This document shows positions 8,060 to 14,220 of a stretch of 21,210 bases of DNA, piece by piece. A program made the translations under genes and the position numbers. The DNA is taken from positions 7,383 to 28,592 of the forward strand of contig DAXO01000069.1 in assembly GCA_002506425.1 (NCBI GenBank). The letters are read 5' to 3'. Below the pieces are notes generated by a model, which was not told where the DNA came from, made no database searches, and worked only from the letters and a program-made list of their open reading frames with translations. Position 1 is the stretch's first letter, and the number at the start of each line of letters is the position of its first letter. This DNA comes from Methanomassiliicoccaceae archaeon UBA480. GTDB lineage: Archaea; Thermoplasmatota; Thermoplasmata; Methanomassiliicoccales; Methanomethylophilaceae.

Positions 8060-8079
8060 CCCCGTCCTTGCGGACGGGG
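8060..8079. terminator. Terminator-like hairpin between convergent genes
   Basis: CCCCGTCC (8060-8067), loop TTGC, GGACGGGG (8072-8079): a perfect 8-bp GC-rich stem between the zinc-ribbon stop (8054) and the SelB-like stop (8088). It can serve both strands. Confidence 0.65.
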
Positions 8080-8087
8080 AAGGTATT

Positions 8088-9050
8088 TCACTCGAGGACG
8101 ACGGAGCCCGCGACGCGGAGCTTCCCGCCCTCGAGGTACATGATCGTGGCCTTGTCGCCGGGCTTGTGGATGATGTCCGACTCGAGCTCGAAGACGACAT
8201 GTGCCGACCTGAAGTCGGAACCGTCGTCGACGGAGGCTATGCGGCAGGGGACCATCTGCATCCAGTGCCCTATGTGCACGACCATCCCTTCCTTGAGAGG
8301 TGAGGGCCAGTACTTGACCAGGGAGACGTTGTTCTCCACGCGGCGGGACATCTTCACCGAGGGGTCGGTGGTTACAACGAATCCCCTGTCGAGCTCGTCG
8401 GATTCTATTCCGCGGAGCGCGAGGCCGACGTGATCGCCCTTGACGGCGTCGTCCGCATCGAGGTCGTGCTTCTGTATGGATTTGAGGATGACCTCGCGGT
8501 TGATCGGCATGACGCGCATCTTGTCGTGCTTCCTGAACCAGCCGTCGATGACCGATCCGAGAACGACCGTCCCTACTCCCTTGACGTTGAAGTGGCTGTC
8601 CACCGGGCACGATCCGCAGGTGCCTTCTCCGGGAGTCCTTCCCTCTGCCTTGGCGAGGGCTATGAGCTCCTCCCTCAGCTTGATGGGATCCTCCTCGCGG
8701 TACTCGTAGTTCTCGAGGCATGTTCCGGCGAGCAGGGGCTTGAGCTGCTCGGGCTGGATGTAGTTCCTGAGGACGATCCATCCCTTGTCGATGCCCAGGC
8801 TGTCGGTCATGACGATGGTCTCTCCCAGGAAGGAGTCGATCTTATCCACCACGAGGATGGCGAACTCCGACATGGCGACCGAGTAGAACAGGGAAGAGAG
8901 CTTCTCAGGGTACTTCGAAGGCTCGATGAGAGTGAACGAGTCGGTTCCTGCCTTGTGGTCGTAGAAGGTCATGTCGGTGACAGTGCCCTTCTTCCCGACC
9001 TTGCCGGCGAAGTCCTTGGCGCCGAGGACGGCGATGTTCAGATTTCCCAT
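8088..9050 (-). CDS. SelB/EF-Tu-like translation factor with degenerate GTPase domain
   Basis: A protein of 320 residues. The N-terminal region (to about 135) corresponds to an EF-Tu/SelB G domain but the usual GHxDHGKT loop is replaced by GAKDFAGKVGKKGT, and there is no DxPGH or NKxD. The middle (about 155-245) is a good EF-Tu domain 2 of SelB type: DSHFNVKGVGTVVLGSVIDG, SIQKHDLDADDAVKGDHVGL, ALRGIESDELDRG. A third beta-barrel follows (YWPSPLKEGMVVHIGHWMQ). Methanogens are known to carry such SelB-like proteins without obvious GTPase motifs, function unclear. It starts directly after the ACT-gene TGA (9051/9050), with GGGGAGAT at the end of that gene as ribosome binding site, so the two are coupled. 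A role in tRNA delivery or translation control is plausible but inferred. Confidence 0.83.
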   Translation of the reverse strand: MGNLNIAVLGAKDFAGKVGKKGTVTDMTFYDHKAGTDSFTLIEPSKYPEKLSSLFYSVAMSEFAILVVDKIDSFLGETIVMTDSLGIDKGWIVLRNYIQPEQLKPLLAGTCLENYEYREEDPIKLREELIALAKAEGRTPGEGTCGSCPVDSHFNVKGVGTVVLGSVIDGWFRKHDKMRVMPINREVILKSIQKHDLDADDAVKGDHVGLALRGIESDELDRGFVVTTDPSVKMSRRVENNVSLVKYWPSPLKEGMVVHIGHWMQMVPCRIASVDDGSDFRSAHVVFELESDIIHKPGDKATIMYLEGGKLRVAGSVVLE

Positions 9051-9479
9051 TCAGATCTCCCCGTCGTCGAGAAGCCTGATGCCGGCCTTCTCAAGGATCT
9101 CCACAGCCTTCGGCGTGTCGTCGACGCGGATGAAGAGGATGCCGCCGGATGCTCCGGAGTAGAAGTAGCCGTACTCGATGTTGATCTCGGACTTGCCGAG
9201 GGTCTCGGCGGCCCTGTAGAACGTGTCCGTGGCGTCCTGGACCGAGATGGCGATGATGTCCGTCTTGCGGACGATTATCCCCTTCTCCTTGAGCTTCTCG
9301 TAGGAATCGTCGGGGTTCTGGACGATGGCTCTCAGGATACCGAACTCCGCGGATTCGGCGAGGTTGAATGCCCTGACCTTGATTCCGCATTCCTTGATGA
9401 TCCTGTTGATCGTGGCGAGACGACCGGGCTCGTTGTTGACGAAAATGGAAAGCTGGGTGATTATCTTGTCCTCTATCAT
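9051..9479 (-). CDS. Tandem ACT-domain regulatory protein
   Basis: A protein of 142 residues made of two ACT domains. The first is about 5-70 (TQLSIFVNNEPGRLATINRI, then VRAFNLAESAEFGILRAIV), with the classic PGRL turn. The second is about 72-138 (DIIAISVQDATDTFYRAAETL, then INIEYGYFYSG and ILFIRVDD). ACT domains bind amino acids as allosteric sensors. Stand-alone tandem ACT proteins of this type are often beside phenylacetate-CoA ligase or indolepyruvate oxidoreductase genes in archaea and anaerobic bacteria; here a ligase is 1.4 kb away on the same strand. The start at 9479 is backed by GGAGGGAC (minus strand, 9484-9491) and a TATA-like box at 9533-9542. The gene abuts the SelB-like gene with no spacer. 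Confidence 0.88.
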   Translation of the reverse strand: MIEDKIITQLSIFVNNEPGRLATINRIIKECGIKVRAFNLAESAEFGILRAIVQNPDDSYEKLKEKGIIVRKTDIIAISVQDATDTFYRAAETLGKSEINIEYGYFYSGASGGILFIRVDDTPKAVEILEKAGIRLLDDGEI

Positions 9480-9532
9480 GACGGTCCCTCCGACCGGATA
9501 TTCAGATTACGAACGACCTTAGGGCGGAGTCC

Positions 9533-9542
9533 GTATTTATTT
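9533..9542 (-). promoter_or_regulatory. TATA-like box of the ACT/SelB-like operon
   Basis: The minus strand reads AAATAAATAC, 54-63 nt upstream of the ATG at 9479. The predicted leader of about 30 nt carries a clear Shine-Dalgarno (GGAGGGAC), in contrast to the leaderless genes nearby. Confidence 0.6.
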
Positions 9543-9711
9543 GCTGGGTGGGTCGTTATTTCAGTGTTAGGAACCGTAAGGAGCTGTTATGAAATAAATG
9601 CATATTTACTGAGGAACTATGCGATAGTTCCAATCCCCATGCCGACCGTCCTTGTAGATGTTCAAATCGTCCATCTCTTCGTCCGAGACCCTTATGCTTC
9701 ATTTCAAAAGC
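9543..9711. other. A/T-rich spacer with a perfect inverted repeat and a short orphan reading frame
   Basis: This stretch between the ACT-operon promoter and the nucleotidyltransferase promoter is visibly more A/T-rich than its flanks. It holds GGAACTAT GCG ATAGTTCC (9613-9631), an 8-3-8 perfect inverted repeat. On the minus strand, 9674-9606 encodes a 22-residue peptide (MDDLNIYKDGRH... ending YRIVPQ) in an open stretch of about 30 codons, protein-like in composition and possibly the tail of a lost gene. I see no promoter or match to a known family for it. Confidence 0.35.
9613..9631. repeat. Perfect 8-3-8 inverted repeat
   Basis: GGAACTAT (9613-9620), GCG, ATAGTTCC (9624-9631). It shares the inner CTAT-N3-ATAG layout with the repeat at 7630-7646. 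It sits about 70 nt upstream of the ACT-operon TATA box and about 80 nt upstream of the nucleotidyltransferase TATA box, so it could be a regulator site for either, or a remnant of a mobile-element end. Confidence 0.5.
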
Positions 9712-9721
9712 ATTTTTAAAT
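9712..9721 (+). promoter_or_regulatory. TATA-like box of the MNT nucleotidyltransferase
   Basis: ATTTTTAAAT lies 23-32 nt before the ATG at 9744. This spacing supports a leaderless start at 9744 rather than the upstream in-frame ATG at 9720, which overlaps the box. Confidence 0.55.
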
Positions 9722-9743
9722 GGCCTCTGACAGATTCAATGTC

Positions 9744-10196
9744 ATGGGACTATGGGATAATATCAGAGCTTCCCGCAGGAAGCGTAAGGTATACACTCTG
9801 GATGAAATTGCATCTATCATAGTCCCGATTGCAAAGAGCTATGGAACCGGGCGCATAATGGTCTTCGGCTCATATGCTAAAGGACTTGCTGGACCGGACA
9901 GCGATGTAGATCTTCTAATTGACCCAGGTGAGATTAGTAGCTATTTCCGTTTCGCCACGATGGCAACCGATATGGAGAAGGCAATAGGGAAGCAAGTTGA
10001 TGCAGTCTCATCAGGATGTAGTCCTAGGTTTATCGATAAGATACGCAAGGATCTGGTGACGATTTATGAACGATCATCAGCGCGACAAGCTCAACGACCG
10101 TATAGAACCTTATTAGGTCCGCGACACCGAGTCGAATGCCGTTTTTCATCGGGCACAAGGGCTCTCAATCCAAGAGCCGGGCAGTCTGCACAATGA
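9744..10196 (+). CDS. MNT-type minimal nucleotidyltransferase (MntA-like) with a run-on C-terminus
   Basis: A protein of 150 residues. The core (about 15-110) has the polymerase-beta-like motif GSYAKGLAGPDSDVDLLID, with Gly42-Ser43 and metal ligands Asp54 and Asp56, and a probable third Asp at 86 (KQVDAVS). MntA-type proteins are antitoxins that AMPylate the HEPN toxin HepT, encoded next to them. Family members are about 100-110 residues and end near the motif IYER; here the frame runs on for 40 residues (SSARQAQRPYRT...) of arginine-rich sequence that looks untranslated-type, ending 32 nt inside the convergent gene. No intact hepT follows, only a 16-codon frame at 10066. Base composition is more A/T-rich than flanking genes, which suggests acquisition. 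Function alone is uncertain. Confidence 0.82.
   Translation: MGLWDNIRASRRKRKVYTLDEIASIIVPIAKSYGTGRIMVFGSYAKGLAGPDSDVDLLIDPGEISSYFRFATMATDMEKAIGKQVDAVSSGCSPRFIDKIRKDLVTIYERSSARQAQRPYRTLLGPRHRVECRFSSGTRALNPRAGQSAQ
10066..10116 (+). pseudogene. Possible hepT remnant overlapping the MNT 3' end
   Basis: In the +1 frame relative to MNT an ATG at 10066 opens a 16-residue peptide (MNDHQRDKLNDRIEPY) closed by TAG. Its place, overlapping the expected end of an MNT gene, and its wording resemble the start of a HepT/DUF86 protein. The rest of such a gene is absent because the convergent regulator gene begins 48 nt later. Short and without a decisive motif, so speculative. Confidence 0.25.
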
Positions 10197-11124
10197 TGTC
10201 TTTCTCCCCGAAGTCCATGAACGAATCCGGACAGAACACCTCCATCACGGTCCTCCCTTCGCCGGTGATGCGGTACCTCCTCGTATTGGGGATGGCCTCT
10301 ATCCATCCGTTCTTCAGCCATTTCTCGACATACAACCTGCAGTACTGAACGGCCTCTCCCCTCTGCCTCTTCGTGTACGTTTCCGACTTGGATCTTGGAC
10401 ACGAATATCCCTTGTCGGGGTCCTCCATCTCGACCGAGGTGCCTTTGATTGCGGACCCGGGCTCCATGGGCCCCTTCGCGAGCCATATGTCCTTCAGGAT
10501 CAGATTCCTTATGACGACCGTGTTGCTGTTCCTGGTCCCGCAGTCTGAGATGACGGAATATACCTTGAATGCCTTCAGGAGATTGTCATCGGGACGGGCG
10601 ATCGGGAACTTCTCCACCATGTATGTGGATCCTATGGACGTGCAGCTCCCTACAAGCTTTCCGTCCTTCATAGCATTACTCAGCAGCTGGTCGTAGTCTA
10701 TCGTACGGTCGTCGTAGCCCTTGCTGACAGTGAAGATGTCGACGCCTTTGAACATCATCGAGCTTATGGCAGCGGCGGCAGCGTATTCCGATGTGCCTGC
10801 GGACATGTTGACGTATACATGCGACCCTCTCGAAACGACCTCATCCAGCAGTATGGAGTAGATCTCGGACATCATCCGGCGGAAGATGTATGTCTCGGCG
10901 TCCGAATGCTCGACCACTTCGATCCCTGCATCGTGGAGCTGCTTCGATGTCTCCTCGTAGAAGCGCCTGTAGAATTCCGAGCGGTCCGTAGCAGAACCCC
11001 CTTCCTTGACGAAATGGATCAGATGGATGCGGTCGATGTTGTTCTCGACTGCGGGCTGGACGATCATCGTTACTTCGCCCGTGACGCATGCTACCATAAC
11101 CTTGTCGCGGGTGAGCTTTCCCAT
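10165..11124 (-). CDS. CARF-like (HFX_2341/DUF6293-type) sensor with C-terminal winged helix
   Basis: A protein of 319 residues from the ATG at 11124. Residues 7-140 alternate strand and helix in Rossmann order (KVMVACVTGEV, DRIHLIHFVKEGG, GIEVVEHSDAETY, SHVYVNMSAGTSEYAAAAAI). The VNMSAGTSE loop (105-113) matches the ligand loop of CARF-related domains, and the layout resembles the haloarchaeal HFX_2341 family (VYVNxSxGS). A winged helix occupies about 252-298 (RQRGEAVQYCRLYVEKWLK, WIEAIPNTRRYRITGEGRTV). I infer a ligand-sensing transcription regulator. It is divergent from the NYN-nuclease operon with a spacer of 116 nt, so it probably controls that operon. Upstream ATGs at 11130 and 11226 are in frame; the TATA-like box at 11143-11152 excludes the longest version. 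Confidence 0.82.
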   Translation of the reverse strand: MGKLTRDKVMVACVTGEVTMIVQPAVENNIDRIHLIHFVKEGGSATDRSEFYRRFYEETSKQLHDAGIEVVEHSDAETYIFRRMMSEIYSILLDEVVSRGSHVYVNMSAGTSEYAAAAAISSMMFKGVDIFTVSKGYDDRTIDYDQLLSNAMKDGKLVGSCTSIGSTYMVEKFPIARPDDNLLKAFKVYSVISDCGTRNSNTVVIRNLILKDIWLAKGPMEPGSAIKGTSVEMEDPDKGYSCPRSKSETYTKRQRGEAVQYCRLYVEKWLKNGWIEAIPNTRRYRITGEGRTVMEVFCPDSFMDFGEKDIIVQTARLLD

Positions 11125-11142
11125 GGACATCGCATCATGTAC

Positions 11143-11152
11143 GCTTTTATAA
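11143..11152 (-). promoter_or_regulatory. TATA-like box of the CARF-like regulator
   Basis: The minus strand reads TTATAAAAGC, about 19-28 nt before the ATG at 11124. A second block, ATGTTATAAC (minus strand, near 11173-11182), could be an alternative box. TTATAAC occurs twice in this spacer, 27 nt apart on the plus strand (11147-11153, 11174-11180). Confidence 0.55.
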
Positions 11153-11201
11153 CGATTGTTGTTTCTATTGCAGTTATAACATTTACTACATTTTGATGCA
11201 A

Positions 11202-11210
11202 TAGATATAG
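11202..11210 (+). promoter_or_regulatory. TATA-like box of the NYN operon
   Basis: TAGATATAG lies 31-39 nt upstream of the ATG at 11241. It supports ATG 11241, or GTG 11232, as a nearly leaderless start. Confidence 0.45.
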
Positions 11211-11240
11211 GGATGGAGAGATGCATCTACGGTGACAGAA

Positions 11241-11834
11241 ATGGCATCAACAGAGAAGTTAGGAGTCTACATCGATATCTGCAATATATCGTCGAATCTG
11301 TACGAATATGAGTACGAAGGTCTCACTCTTGATTATCAACGGATGATCGAGGAGCTCGTTGGACATCGTGATGTCGCAGTCATGAAGGGATATGATTGCA
11401 TTGTAGACGAAGGAAGCGACGAATATCTCGTTCAGGAGGAGCTTCGGCGTGCTGGAGTGGAATTGGTATTGACGGAAAGCACCCGCAAGACGTACCCCGA
11501 TTCATGCCGTCAATATACCGTTCAGAAGGAGGTCGACACGGGCATAACCACCGATGTCTCATGGGATCTCGCCACGGGCGTCGTCGATACTGCGCTGATC
11601 ATCTCAGGAGACAGGGACATGCGTCCGGCCATCTTACGCGCAGCCGCCGCTGGTAAGAAGGTGGAGGTCGCCTGTCTGAGGTGCTCCATCGGCGATGATT
11701 ACGCGTCTTCTTTGACGGACCTCACCCTCATCGACGATCTCGAGGTCTTCCTCCTGGAAAGCCTCCCCACCTCCGATGCCGTTGGAGAGGGTGCCGGCTG
11801 CATCCAGACGAAGGAGGTGTCCATCCATGCGTGA
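11241..11834 (+). CDS. NYN-domain (PIN-like) ribonuclease
   Basis: A protein of 197 residues from ATG 11241 (200 from the in-frame GTG at 11232). The NYN/LabA signature is clear: YIDICNIS with Asp12 and Asn15, QKEVDTGITTDV with Asp99 and Asp105, and ISGDRDMRPAI with Asp124 and Asp126, followed by AAAAGKKVEVACLR. These acidic residues form the metal site of PIN-like RNases, so catalytic activity is likely. The domain fills residues 7-170; the last 25 residues are a loose tail. NYN proteins act in RNA processing and in several defence or stress loci. It overlaps the next gene by 8 nt and that gene has a perfect Shine-Dalgarno inside its end, so both are made together. It is divergent from the CARF-like regulator. 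Confidence 0.88.
   Translation: MASTEKLGVYIDICNISSNLYEYEYEGLTLDYQRMIEELVGHRDVAVMKGYDCIVDEGSDEYLVQEELRRAGVELVLTESTRKTYPDSCRQYTVQKEVDTGITTDVSWDLATGVVDTALIISGDRDMRPAILRAAAAGKKVEVACLRCSIGDDYASSLTDLTLIDDLEVFLLESLPTSDAVGEGAGCIQTKEVSIHA
11813..11819 (+). promoter_or_regulatory. Strong ribosome binding site inside the NYN gene
   Basis: GGAGGTG, 7 nt before the ATG at 11827. It fixes the start of the coiled-coil protein at 11827 rather than the in-frame ATG at 11776 and shows translational coupling to the NYN gene. Confidence 0.75.
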
Positions 11835-12786
11835 TCCGCGTCACTTCGGTATCCCGAAGAAGATGAAATCCAAGAAGAGGAAGGCGAAGAATGATGAGGC
11901 GGTGGTTCGTCCTCTTCCGACGCCTACGAGGCAACTGACAATCAAGAAGAATGCAAAAGGAGAATTCATCGGCGTCGATGGAGGATTCTCGATTGGAATC
12001 GCCGAAGGCCGCAATGTTCAGGAGGGACAGGTCTGGAGATGCAGCATAGGCGAGCTGCCGATAGGCGATATCGCAGTCCCTGTCGATATTCTGTCGGAAG
12101 GCATCACCGCGGAAAGTTCGGAGAAGTCTATTCCGGAAGATTCCGAAGATGTCTCCACCACTATGGAGGAATCTCAACCGATGACTCCGACATTTTCCTC
12201 AGAAATCATGCCGACCGAATCAGAGTTTTCTCGTCTGCAGGAGGAGAATCAAGATCTGAGGGCCAAGTTGAACGACCTCGTCAAAGCCAACAACAGATTT
12301 TCCGAGGAGGTGAAGCGCATACCGCACCTCGAAGATCAACTGAAGGACGTGAAGAAGGCGAATTCCTCTCTGAAGGAACAGGTCAAGAATCTTGAAAAGA
12401 AATGCAAGATGGATGAGAACACGATTCTCGCAAAAGAGCGCGACCGCGTTCAGGATTTGTGCCGGAACAAGGATGAGAAGATAGCCGAGCTAATGGAGAT
12501 CATCGATCTCTATCAAACCGAGTCCCGGAGCAATCCCAACATCATGTCGACGTATCTTACGGGATCCACCGGAATCCATTGCAATCATCTCGATGACAGG
12601 AGATATCGCGTCTACTTCAGTCCAGGAAAGAGGACTCTCAGATTCATTCCCGATGACGAAGGAGCAGTGGTATCGAAGAATCATGAGGTCACTCTTCCAG
12701 GGATCTCCGGGTATACGGGATACGAAAGGATCAGAAAACTGGATGTAAAGGTCGATGGTGACAACATCCTCGTCGCACTGGGTTGA
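11827..12786 (+). CDS. Coiled-coil protein with basic N-terminus, partner of the NYN nuclease
   Basis: A protein of 319 residues that I do not recognise. The N-terminus is very basic (PKKMKSKKRKAK, 10-21). Residues 35-90 look like a small beta domain (QLTIKKNAKGEFIGV, GQVWRCSIGELPIGDIAVPV). An acidic Ser/Thr/Glu linker follows (91-131). A coiled coil covers about 132-230 (SRLQEENQDLRAKLNDLVKA, SSLKEQVKNLEKKCK). A C-terminal beta-rich domain occupies 245-319 (RYRVYFSPGKRTLRFIPDD). There is no signal peptide or membrane segment, so it is cytoplasmic. The basic arm and small beta domains could bind RNA or ribosomes and recruit the NYN nuclease; this is inference from the operon only. A strong hairpin follows. 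Confidence 0.8.
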   Translation: MRDPRHFGIPKKMKSKKRKAKNDEAVVRPLPTPTRQLTIKKNAKGEFIGVDGGFSIGIAEGRNVQEGQVWRCSIGELPIGDIAVPVDILSEGITAESSEKSIPEDSEDVSTTMEESQPMTPTFSSEIMPTESEFSRLQEENQDLRAKLNDLVKANNRFSEEVKRIPHLEDQLKDVKKANSSLKEQVKNLEKKCKMDENTILAKERDRVQDLCRNKDEKIAELMEIIDLYQTESRSNPNIMSTYLTGSTGIHCNHLDDRRYRVYFSPGKRTLRFIPDDEGAVVSKNHEVTLPGISGYTGYERIRKLDVKVDGDNILVALG

Positions 12787-12797
12787 ATGAATTAAAC

Positions 12798-12820
12798 CCC
12801 GGCGGCTCAACACCGCCGGG
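12798..12820. terminator. Terminator-like hairpin closing the NYN operon
   Basis: CCCGGCGG (12798-12805), loop CTCAACA, CCGCCGGG (12813-12820): a perfect 8-bp stem followed by AAACAGTTTTC. It lies between the convergent stops at 12786 and 12852. Confidence 0.7.
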
Positions 12821-12851
12821 AAACAGTTTTCTATCGATCTGAACCGATGAA

Positions 12852-14150
12852 TCAGATGTGCCTGGTGTCGATGACCCTCTTGGCCTTCCCTTCGAATCTC
12901 GGAAGCTCTCCGGGCGCCTTGAGCTCGACCTTCGCGTATATGTTGAGATACTTCTTCAGCTCGGCTTCGATCTTTGCCTTGAGCTTCTGCATCTCCTCGA
13001 CCTTGTCGCTGAAGGCCTCCTCCTTGATCTCGACCTGCACGGTCATTTCATCAAGGGAACCTTCCCTGGAGACATAGATCATGTACTGCTGTCCGACCTC
13101 GGGGATTCTCATGAGAGTGTATTCCACCTGCGAGGGGAACACGTTGATTCCGCGGACGATTAGCATGTCGTCGCTCCTTCCGGAGATCCTGCCTATGCGG
13201 GGAGACGTGCGTCCGCAGGCGCATTCATCCTCCATCAGGTATGTGATGTCCCTTACCCTGTAGCGGATCATTGGCATGGCCTCCTTCTGGAGCATCGTCA
13301 CAACCATCTCGCCCTTGTCTCCCTTCTCGACCGGTTCTCCGGTGTCGGGGTCCACGATCTCGACGTACATGATGTCGCCCGCGATGTGGATTCCGTTCTT
13401 CTCCTCGCACTCGGTGAACATGGGGCCGGCCTGCTCCGATGTCCCGTAGATGTCGTAGGCATCTATTCCGAGGTTGTTCTGGATGTGTGCGCGCATGCTC
13501 TCAGACCAGGGTTCGGCTCCGAGAACGGCCTTTCTCAGCTTGGTGTCCCTCTTGAGATCGACGCCCATGGCCTGTGCGACCTCTCCGAGGTGTATCAGGA
13601 ACGAGGGCGTGCAGGCGATGGCGGTGACTCCGAGGTCCTGTATGAGCTCGACCTGCCTCTGCGTGTTTCCGGTGCTGGAAGGCAGAACGGTCGCCCCTAC
13701 GGCCTCTCCGCCGTAATGGAGTCCGAGACCGCCGGTGAAAAGGCCGTATCCGTAGGATACCTGGAGCACATCTCCGGGGCCGATGCCGATGGACGTCAGG
13801 GAGCGGGCGAGAGCCTCGGTCCAGTATTTCAGGTCGTTCTGGGTGTACCCTACGAGTGTGGGCTTCCCGGTGGTTCCAGACGAGACGTGGTATCTCACGA
13901 CCTCGTTTTTGGGAACGGTGAACAGCTTGTCAGGGTAGTTGTCGCGCAGGTCCTGCTTGTACATGAAGGGCAGCTTGCGGATGTCCTCCAGGCAGCAGAT
14001 GTCGTCCGGATGGACGCCGTTGGCGACCATGCGGTCGTGATAGAATTTGTTGAACGAGTAGAGCTTGTAGACCAGCTCCTTGAGCTCGCGGTACTGGAGC
14101 TTCTTGAGCTCCTCCGTGGGCATGCATTCGATCCTCGGGTTCCAGTACAT
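12852..14150 (-). CDS. paaK: Phenylacetate-CoA ligase-type AMP-forming acyl-CoA synthetase (paralogue 2)
   Basis: A protein of 432 residues from ATG 14150. It has SSGTTGKPT (90-98), IYGTSEQAGPMF, GEMVVTMLQKEAMPMIRYR, DECACGRTSPRIGRISGR, DDMLIVRGINVFPSQVE and the terminal RFEGKAKRV. It parallels the protein at 6310-7611 along its whole length (for instance both share LRDNYPDKLFTVP and YGLFTGGLG), so the two are paralogues with differing acid pockets and perhaps different aryl acids. The frame is open upstream to 14222, but family similarity starts at MYWNPRIECMP and GAGGGT lies just before 14150. A TATA-like element at 14190-14200 is shared with the divergent methyltransferase gene. Confidence 0.92.
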   Translation of the reverse strand: MYWNPRIECMPTEELKKLQYRELKELVYKLYSFNKFYHDRMVANGVHPDDICCLEDIRKLPFMYKQDLRDNYPDKLFTVPKNEVVRYHVSSGTTGKPTLVGYTQNDLKYWTEALARSLTSIGIGPGDVLQVSYGYGLFTGGLGLHYGGEAVGATVLPSSTGNTQRQVELIQDLGVTAIACTPSFLIHLGEVAQAMGVDLKRDTKLRKAVLGAEPWSESMRAHIQNNLGIDAYDIYGTSEQAGPMFTECEEKNGIHIAGDIMYVEIVDPDTGEPVEKGDKGEMVVTMLQKEAMPMIRYRVRDITYLMEDECACGRTSPRIGRISGRSDDMLIVRGINVFPSQVEYTLMRIPEVGQQYMIYVSREGSLDEMTVQVEIKEEAFSDKVEEMQKLKAKIEAELKKYLNIYAKVELKAPGELPRFEGKAKRVIDTRHI

Positions 14151-14189
14151 GATTACCCTCTGCTGATGAGCGTCCGTATCCTCAGTCAG

Positions 14190-14200
14190 TATAAATAAAT
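14190..14200. promoter_or_regulatory. TATA-like element possibly shared by paaK paralogue 2 and the methyltransferase
   Basis: TATAAATAAAT on the plus strand lies 21-31 nt before the ATG at 14221; its complement ATTTATTTATA lies about 40-50 nt before the ATG at 14150. It is the only A/T-rich block in the 70-nt spacer, so one element appears to serve both directions. Confidence 0.6.
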
Positions 14201-14220
14201 CGGACACGGCTAACCCCTTC

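Noticed and set aside
8430..9719. 429-codon plus-strand frame opposite the ACT and SelB-like genes
   Set aside because: Antisense shadow across two recognised genes and their promoter; no recognisable motif.
9744..12786. A type III CRISPR accessory locus, suggested by the CARF-like protein
   Set aside because: No repeats-spacer array, Cas10 or other cas gene is present, and the HFX_2341-type architecture is known outside CRISPR.
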